Of a DNA stretch of 64,000 nt, positions 57,077-64,000 are shown piece by piece. Within the stretch, counting starts at the first letter, position 1; the number at the start of each line of letters is the position of its first letter. Source of the DNA: Ligula intestinalis (Eukaryota > Platyhelminthes > Cestoda > Diphyllobothriidea > Diphyllobothriidae); assembly GCA_036362985.1 (NCBI GenBank), contig JAYGXS010000004.1, forward strand, positions 31,719,953 to 31,783,952, given 5' to 3'. The notes beneath the pieces are model-generated. The model was not told where the DNA came from, ran no database searches, and saw only the letters and a program-made list of their open reading frames with translations. The translations under genes were made by a program, and so were the position numbers.

Positions 57077-58559
57077 CTAAAAGGTAGAAAGGCAGACTTG
57101 AGTCGGCAAAATCACGGCGGACTCAAGTGTGCGCGTATTGGCAGACCCAAAAGCGGCCCACGGACAAAATCGGAATATAGTTCTGGTCACGAATTAACCG
57201 ACGTACACATTACTATCAACTGCAAGTCAAGCAAAGTTATTTCGCGGTTTTTAGGAGGCGCATCCTGTGATGTTCAGCAAACCAGACATCAGACAACTGA
57301 CCGGCTTGGACGGTGGCCTGATGCTACCGGACGTGGGGAAGAGAGTGAGGTAAACGATTCGGCGTCTTTTCCTCAAGATAAACAATTTGAGGCGCCTGAA
57401 GCTATCACGGTGCGCTAAGCCCCATGGCTTGGAAGGTTGCCAACTAACGGGGTAACTCGGACCGCGCAATCAGTCCAATGTGTATTCTGTTGTTTGCAGT
57501 GGCTAACCGGCGGTCTGAGAGTCAGGCTGCAATGGCTCCCTCTTTATGTGTTCTTTATGGCACTCCCACGCAGCTGAGGTACAAGCCAGGTGGGGCGGTA
57601 TGCACAGGCAGTCGCCGGTCTTCTCTACTCTGTCTTGACATCGGGCACAGGGGGTGAGGAGAGAGAGAGAATACTAACACTATGTGCTAAGGTGGGTCAG
57701 TAAGTGCTGCCAGAAAATGTGGTGGATACTACCGGTTTTTGAAAGTCGGTGAGGCCGCGATCACCTTTTTGGGCACAGGGTAAAAGAAATCGTTCAATTT
57801 ATTCACCAATTTGGTTGAAAAAATGGACGATACATTATAATAGTAACATAGAGTCCACATGTATTTTCTCCTACAATTTCTGCTAAAGCGTTTTTGACTA
57901 CGAAACAAAAAAGTGTCAGGGAATATCACGCGCTAAATCCGCTAGAGTAGGTGCGAGCATGCTACTAATTTGAACACCTGTACATCAGTTCACAAGGTCA
58001 AGTTAGGTGAAAACCTTTTAAGTCAAGAATGCTGGTATGCCCTGACCGTGAGGACACCGAGTGCTAGCTTCCAGCTAGACTGACATCAGTCCCCTAATCG
58101 ATCCCTAGGAGCGGCAAGTTCGAGTAAAACCGACCGCGGAGAAAACCATACACAGAAGTTATAGTGCCAGAGGCCTGCCGTCTACGGCAAACAACATGCA
58201 CGTATCGCATTAGTTAAGCAACAAAATCAGGCTAAGGGCAGCTCAGTTAACGCACATTGTGAGCCAAATTGCCCCAAGTAGGACAATAGCAACGACCACA
58301 CCCGTATTCAACCTTTGCTGCCACTAAAAATGTGTTTTTGCTAGATCAGATGTCACTTCCTGTCTCACCAGTGACGTGGAGAGGGTGCAGGGGAACAACG
58401 CCTTCAACGTCAGCGAGCCAGCTGACCGAGTAATCATAACGCCATCAACACCTAACACGGATGATGAAAGTGTAGAAATTAAAGATCCAGGCCATCATCG
58501 CATCGATTACGACCTCCACCCGCAACGCAAGAGCTGTCGTCACGTGACTAGTACAGGCT

Positions 58560-58655
58560 ATAAATACTGCCTTATCTGCGACTGCCTCTGATGATGGTTC
58601 GAGCGAGAACTCGAAACATCAGGCCAATAAACTTCTTGTTCTACCGATCGCATCC
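58560..58655 (+). repeat. Penelope-tail-like repeat fragment
   Basis: GCCTCTGATGATGGTTCGAG, GAACTCGAAACATCAGGCCAATAA-type sequence and CCGATCGCATCCTCTCCTTC follow the same block order as the repeats at 49693 and 61158, but are more diverged. Located in the intron between exons A and B. Confidence 0.5.
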
Positions 58656-59848
58656 TCTCCTTCTGAACAGCTTCCTGGAGTTCACCTGCTCGCTCCTATC
58701 AAATAGAGTAGTAGTACTAGTAGACACCTGCAAGTCCCCTGCAAGTCTTCTTGACTTAGTCATTAAACCGGGCTAAGATGGAGGAAGGGAAGAGAGTGCG
58801 GTAGATGCAGAGCAAGTCTACTCAGCGTCAAATTTCTGTAGGCACACGGGGGACCTCGTCGAAACCGACAGTCGAACTGTCGTGCTCAAGTATAGCAGTC
58901 CACCAAGGAAGTGTAGGTTATACACCGTAGGTAACCGTTTCATGCAGCCTAAGGCGATTGTCCCGTCAAGAAGTGGCGTCAGTTGTCTACAAGGCAATAA
59001 TGAAGAACATACCCACCTACGTGGACAAACAAACTTGCGGGCGCACATAAAATAACCTAGCCACACTTCGGACCCCTCAAGGAATGACCATCCTAGGCAG
59101 CGGAAGCTGAAAGATATAACGACTAGCACTGCAGGCGTCAGTTCCGTCAACGGACACAAGGACCTACTGGGAATCATCGAAAGTTTGCCGAGGAAACACG
59201 CCGTAAATAGTTGACCCTCAAACCAGGCATGGGCTCAAGGCTCAGAAATTGGCCATATGTGTGCTACACTATTGCAGCTATTTCTTTTTGAACGGGTACG
59301 GAGCCGAAATCCTCACAGCTGCGTCAGTCAGCCGCAGAAGACTGGCAAAGCTTTTGTTGTGGGTTACGCTAAGGTGTAGTTCTCAAATATTTTGAAGAGT
59401 TACGTTTCTCAAGACGAGTGTTTCACATGACAAGTTCGGTGCGGGAACGGATTCAACTTGTTAACCGAGGTTCCGCTATAGTAATAGCCACATGTGCCCC
59501 CTCCAGCCACCGGTCGTCTTGACTTATCAATCACGGGCAGCTATCCACCTCCGATTGCGGCCTCGGAAAAACAACTCCCGCGGGTCACTCGCTGGAACTT
59601 GGCTCAACTACGCAGTGGCTACTCAATGGACCTTCGCCAGTACCAACGCCAGCTCGACCCGTTCACACCCGACTGCGGCGTTTCTCCCTATGACTGACAG
59701 CATCTGTTCGCCTGCAGTTCCCGGCCAGGCACCCAACGCAAACCCGCAGACCTTTGGCTCAAGCCAGCCGAGGTCTCGACTTTTCTCCGTCTTCCAACTA
59801 CTACCAGGTTGGATTCCGGCGGGGACTCATGATCCAACAATGGGCTAC

Positions 59849-59871
59849 GACAAACACACACACACACACAC
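59849..59871 (+). repeat. CA microsatellite
   Basis: About ten CA units (ACACACACACACACACAC) in the intron just downstream of exon A of the WNK-like gene. Confidence 0.9.
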
Positions 59872-59965
59872 TTACTAGGCGGTGGTTGGGAAATGTTAAA
59901 CAAACTCCAATTGAGCCTACAGGATTCGAAAGAAAGGAAGACATGACAGGGCAGAAATTGCTCAC

Positions 59966-60181
59966 CAGTTTAATGTCGTCTGTCGTGTCGGAGAGATTGC
60001 AGCGAAAACTGAATTTCCAGGTCTCGCTACTCGGGTTATTGAGGTCGGGCATTTCAAGGTAGAAGGTCGGTCGCAGATTTCCCGTTTCACAGCCCTCTGA
60101 GTCACGTTCGATCTTTGTTATTCTAATAAGGTAGCGTGGTTTCGGCTTGCCCACTCTTCTTTTCGGTTTACGCTGCTCTGA
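59966..60181 (-). CDS. WNK-like gene, exon A (first half of CCT/PF2-like domain)
   Basis: A 216 bp minus-strand exon (72 codons) between TTCCTCTTCCAATCTAG and GTGAGC, phase 0 at both ends. It encodes SEQRKPKRRVGKPKPRYLIR ITKIERDSEGCETGNLRPTF YLEMPDLNNPSSETWKFSFR CNLSDTTDDIKL. The pattern is a basic lead-in, a beta strand (RYLIRITKIE), a second strand (PTFYLEM), then W-K-F-S-F followed by D-T-x-D-D-I. That matches the order in WNK PF2-like domains (basic region, V.V..VE, ....CQLE, VTFKFDLDGD.P.EIA) and the general CCT pattern F-x-F....D-T. Recognition is by pattern only. The kinase domain should lie to the right of the window. Confidence 0.65.
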
Positions 60182-60649
60182 CTAGATTGGAAGAGGAAAA
60201 TAAAAGTGGACGGTTAAAGGGAAAACATCTGAACGGTGAAGATATCAGAGCAGAGGAGGGGCTGTTTAAATAAAGTTAGGCACAAATCAAGTTTGAGGGC
60301 AATCTACAAAAAAATCTACACGCAAAATTGATTCAGCAATGTGTAGATATTGAACGGTGCAAAGAAGTGAAATCTGGCTGTTTAAAAATTGAAATAAAAG
60401 GGGAGAGGAATATCGCACAGACTGAAATCTATCCTGCGGAAAGACATAACAGTAAAGGTATTGGCAGAAGAGACTACAAAGAAGGCTACGCGCTCGCGAC
60501 TTTAGGGATACCACAGAGCACCAACAACTGAGCATGCAAATTAGCATTTCCAAACAATCATCAGGCCAAAATCACGCACAAGCGGGCAACTATCGTCGAT
60601 AAGGAGGGCTGTTGATTGACATAAGTACGCAGAAGCGTAGCGACTGTAC

Positions 60650-60664
60650 CCCCCCCCCCCCCCC
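60650..60664 (+). repeat. Poly-C tract
   Basis: A run of about 15 C (CCCCCCCCCCCCCCC) in a region without genes, left of the Penelope-tail inverted pair. Such tracts are often miscounted in assembly. Confidence 0.85.
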
Positions 60665-61041
60665 ATATAAACTGTGAACGAGCTAACGTTTCTGTAACTA
60701 CCTCTGATAATGAGGGAACTTCGAGACGTTGGGTGGGCAAAGTTATTGTCCCAGTGATGGCGTTTACTGCTTCTCAACAAGGACACTGTCAGAGCTCAGT
60801 GGGTTGCTGAAGTTTCCCCGCACTGGGTAAGTACTCAAGCACAACGCAAAACCCTTTGCTGTTCAGGTAGTCATAAGCCTACTTAAAGCATGGTTACAAT
60901 CATAAAGACGGAGCCCTTGATAAAGGAGTTCGTGAAGACAGGAAAAACAGAAAATCAATTTGCGGGAGGGAATTAGTGGCAACAGAAGGTGAAGAGTTGC
61001 TAATACAAGCGGACATGCGTGTCCCAGGAAGCAACTTAGAA

Positions 61042-61235
61042 AAAAGAAGACTCGATCGCTGGGACAATCCGTTTATTCGCCTGACGTTTCGACATCCGTC
61101 ACGGGTTCATCATCAAAAACATCAGAGACCTGTTTCTGCTACTGTTTCTTACTCATGTCTCTGATGATGAATCCGCAACGGATGTCGAAACGTCAGGCGA
61201 ATAAGCGTATTGTCCCAGCGATCGAGTCTTCTTCT
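61042..61235. repeat. Inverted pair of Penelope-tail-related repeats
   Basis: 61042-61127 is the reverse complement of 61158-61235: AAGACTCGATCGCTGGGACA against TGTCCCAGCGATCGAGTCTT, and TTATTCGCCTGACGTTTCGA against TCGAAACGTCAGGCGAATAA. The loop is about 30 bp. Single copies of the same repeat lie at 45061, 49693 and 58560. Two insertions in opposite orientation, or tail-to-tail dimer formation, would give this structure. Confidence 0.8.
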
Positions 61236-61358
61236 TCTGACAACACCCCGCCTGCCTGAAGCAACCTGCAAACACCCCCTCCCTTGAAAGTAAACGCGTA
61301 CTATACTATTCTCGTGGAAGCGACAGGCTATGTGCTGCCTACAGCTCGCCGGCCATAC

Positions 61359-61841
61359 GGCATTGTCGATCCGGGAGCGTGCATTGGTGGACATGCTTGG
61401 AAAGGTGGCGTTGGCCGGTGTCAGGAGCTCGTAAGGTCGTTGCGGCGAGAAGAACGATCTCGTGACTGGCGCGGGTGGTGGAGGCGGGGGTGGTGGTGGT
61501 GGCGGCGGCGGCGGCATTGCATTTTGTGGTATCAGCGGCAGGCGTCGCATCAGAACCCTGGCGGAGGTGGGCGAACCATCCGAGGAGGGGAGTACTCGTC
61601 TGCCATAGACTTGCTGCTTTATGGAGCCGGTGTCAGGCAGGGAACAACGATGACGAGGGCAGTATGTCACCGTTGGCTGTTGACGTCCACCGACTCCTGG
61701 CTCTACAGCTCGATCCGTCCACTGAAAGAGACTCTCGTTAGGCGAATGCAAACGAGAGGCTGGGGAGGCGGCACTGGAACCTAGAAGGTCCTGTAATAGG
61801 CGTCCGTTTCTCTCAGCTTCAAAACCAGCGATAGTTAGGCG
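61359..61841 (-). CDS. Possible WNK-like gene exon upstream of exon A (exon Z)
   Basis: A 483 bp minus-strand frame (161 codons) from a possible acceptor TTCCGCCAAACAG to a possible donor GTATGG, phase 0 at both ends, so it would join exon A in frame. It encodes RLTIAGFEAERNGRLLQDLL, SRLHSPNESLFQWTDR, RVLMRRLPLIPQNAM, fourteen consecutive Pro, then PVTRSFFSPQRPYELLTPAN. The acceptor lacks a strong pyrimidine tract. It could equally be an exon of another gene or chance in a GC-rich repeat; the open frame and polyproline are the only support. Confidence 0.35.
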
Positions 61842-64000
61842 CTGTTTGGCGGAAGTAACCAGCGCCGGTAGAAACATTGGCAACACACAGCACGTGTGTA
61901 GAATCAATGAAACCAGTAGGGTAAAATATTTGATCGGGAATACAGGAAGGGCGGGGGAGAGATAGTAGAAGAGCACACAATCACACCAGAGCGATCAAAA
62001 ACCAACAGCAAACAGGGGCCAGCAGTAGCAGTAGGAGAGTGCCAGGGGAATAAACAAAACAAGAGAAAAAACACAGGGGGAGGAGAGGTGGAGGGGGTAA
62101 AACCACGGCAGCGCAAAGGCAAATAGTGGCAAAGATAGCAGCGGAGGCAGAAACCAGAGCCAACAAACCCCGATCCAAATAGGTAGTCGAAGAAGAAAAC
62201 ACAGAAATGGCGTTAGTGAACAGTAAGTGATGAAATAAAATGAAATCAGCAGGAATCTGACGCACTAAAATAAGCTCCTGGTAGATGTTGGAAAAGGCAT
62301 TTAACAAGAGGACAGTGAGACAGGCTTGAACAGTCAGGTGGACAGATTCGCTGTCAGAATGTTACCGCAGAGATTATTCTGCGGTAGACTAGCCGTAGGA
62401 GTTAATTACCTGTAAAATACAAATACCACATAGAAGGTGCAGGTTCGCGGGCGTTTAGGGACTATGGGGTGTGCCGACTACATTACCAGTCTAGTTTACC
62501 TAAACCTACTACTTACACATAAGCCCCGTTAACAGTCGGCGCAGCTAAAATAAAACGCCCAGTTGAATCAACATTGACATACCAAAGTACTTTAAAGTAT
62601 CATGACGCACGAACCGTTATAGCTTAGAAGGTCCCAATAAAAACGAATAACATCGTCCTCAGCACCGACGGAAGTGCCGAAATGCCCCCCCCTTTGCGAA
62701 TTCTTTTTTTGCCTAAGGAAGATTTTATATGCCTCCTTTAAAGTTTGATTCTTCTGCGTGCATGAGCTAAAACAAATAAGCATGGATTTGACCTTGTCGA
62801 CTCAGGCGGACCATCTCTGTTTCAAGACAAACTAACGATGTCTTGGCAAGTTTGAGGAGTGGAAGGCTGTGTAAGTAACCTGGGTAAATCGTAATCCACT
62901 ATGGCACTGTAAGAACAGTGGAGGTGCTCGTCAATCGCGGTGGACATACTACCACTACGGCAGAGGGCGTGTATTGAGTCTAGTAGTCTTGAGTCTACCA
63001 TTTCTACCGTAGAAACCAAACGGTGCGGTCATCAGCAAAAAGGCCCGGCAAACGGACAGGCAGGAGGTACCTCTAAAAGACTTAGAAAACTATCCAAGAA
63101 ATCATGGGCCTATATAAGTACTACAGCATGGTTTGGAGTAAATAAGGCTAGAAGAAGGAAGGAGGAGCTTGTCCAAACACGGGCTATCTAATGATGTACC
63201 TGCAGATAAAGTGTCAAGGCCCCCGATACTACTTAAGAAATTCCGAGTAAGCTACGAACAAAGGGTATTGGATTTCTTCTATCAACGTAACTGTCTAAGT
63301 CAAACGTACGTTGGATAAAAGCTAATCGACGTAGAAGTGGGCATTGCACAGGCAAGGCGGAATGCGTAGGCCGTCTTTCTCGAAGTAATACTAACCGGAC
63401 AGTGAGCAAAGGAAATTGATGGGGTGAAAAGTGTTGAGCCTGAGAGGTCAAAAACAGCCAAATATCTAAAATCCGGAAGGAACTTTGGCCAGGAGTGGTC
63501 GGCCTGGAGACCAGCAGTAAAAGCTGGAGTAGCTGTCTTTGAAAGTAACCGGACCCGAGCTGTCCATGTTTTTGTCTCAAAAAGCCTAGTTGCCACTCAG
63601 ATGGCACACGAGCCGCGGACTTCTTGGTACTGTGAAAAGCTGGTTGACCGTGTGCGGGCCAGGCGGCTGCGTAGCACGCGTAGAGGGGTGCTTAAGCTTC
63701 GCCAACCACTGCATTCGGTCGTCCTGACTCTGTATTGTCACCGGGTCTACATAAAGGCGTAAGGAGTGTGACAGATGCTGCACAAGTCCGCCAGCACTGT
63801 AAATGGATTCCCGTGCAACGCACCATCTTCCGCTCACAGTGCGTTGTGGGGGCACGCGGTGGTAATCATCATTCGCGAGGCTGGAACTGATAGTATCGGC
63901 GCAGTGAAGGCAGCTGCACGCTTAAACAATGTTTATGTTTATACACTCATATGCCGGAGGGGAACGGAGCATGTGATACGAATCTAGAGGGCCGGATGTT
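61842..64000. other. Nothing recognised
   Basis: Several frames of 60-124 codons overlap on both strands (63233-63855), but none shows a protein motif or paired splice sites. I looked for WNK kinase motifs on the minus strand (for example HRDLK, DFG, APE) and did not see them. Probably an intron or intergenic DNA. Confidence 0.4.

Noticed and set aside
43400..60181. Reading each Ser/Pro-rich exon as a separate small gene
   Set aside because: All share strand, composition and compatible splice phases (0-0, 0-1, 1-0), and have strong acceptor and donor sites instead of proper starts and stops.
63233..63855. Several 90-124 codon frames on both strands near the right end
   Set aside because: Mutually overlapping, no motifs and no paired splice sites; checked for kinase motifs of a WNK protein and found none.

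Overview
The window is eukaryotic nuclear DNA, most likely from a flatworm (cestode or trematode). Three things point there: a proteasome gene split by 30-33 bp introns, a size typical of platyhelminths; a dense mix of CR1-like, RTE-like and Penelope-like retroelements; and a second, long gene with 1-3 kb introns full of repeats. There are no prokaryotic operons, CRISPR arrays or phage genes. Two 100-base runs of N (10991-11090, 23731-23830) are assembly gaps. The species assignment is inference.

Layout. 1-21.4 kb is a nest of at least eight CR1-like non-LTR retrotransposon copies. Seven belong to one family (subfamilies by 3' UTR: copies 1 and 7; 3 and 8; 5 and 6), in both orientations, mostly 5'-truncated and all mutated. 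Their 3' ends share a short GGCC hairpin followed by an A/T-rich tail. A separate CR1-like element (about 9.1-12.9 kb) keeps an intact 463-codon reverse transcriptase (RT) frame. 21.4-31.5 kb holds a decayed RT piece, a pair of direct repeats, a decayed RTE-like endonuclease remnant (27.4-28.6 kb) and long stretches with nothing recognisable.

31.65-32.31 kb (minus strand) carries four well-formed exons of the proteasome beta-6 subunit (PSMB6), including Thr1, Asp17 and Lys33 of the mature enzyme; the last exon or exons were not found. 33.8-34.5 kb is another RT remnant. 35.36-37.20 kb is a large nested inverted repeat around the C-terminal tail of a non-LTR RT. 42.03-43.0 kb is a 5'-truncated Penelope-like element with RT and GIY-YIG endonuclease, broken by two stops.

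43.4-60.2 kb (minus strand) is the main cellular gene. Seven exons (perhaps eight, to 61.84 kb) join in compatible phase into more than 1,170 codons. I read it as the C-terminal regulatory part of a WNK-type kinase. The case rests on a CCT/PF2-like domain split over exons A and B, a long Ser/Pro/Gln-rich tail, and two K-F-T-V motifs that form exactly across exon junctions, resembling the R-F-x-V/I SPAK/OSR1 docking motif. The kinase domain is not in the window. Its introns contain tRNA-derived SINE-like copies, Penelope-tail repeats, a long hairpin and microsatellites. 61.9-64.0 kb shows no gene I can support.
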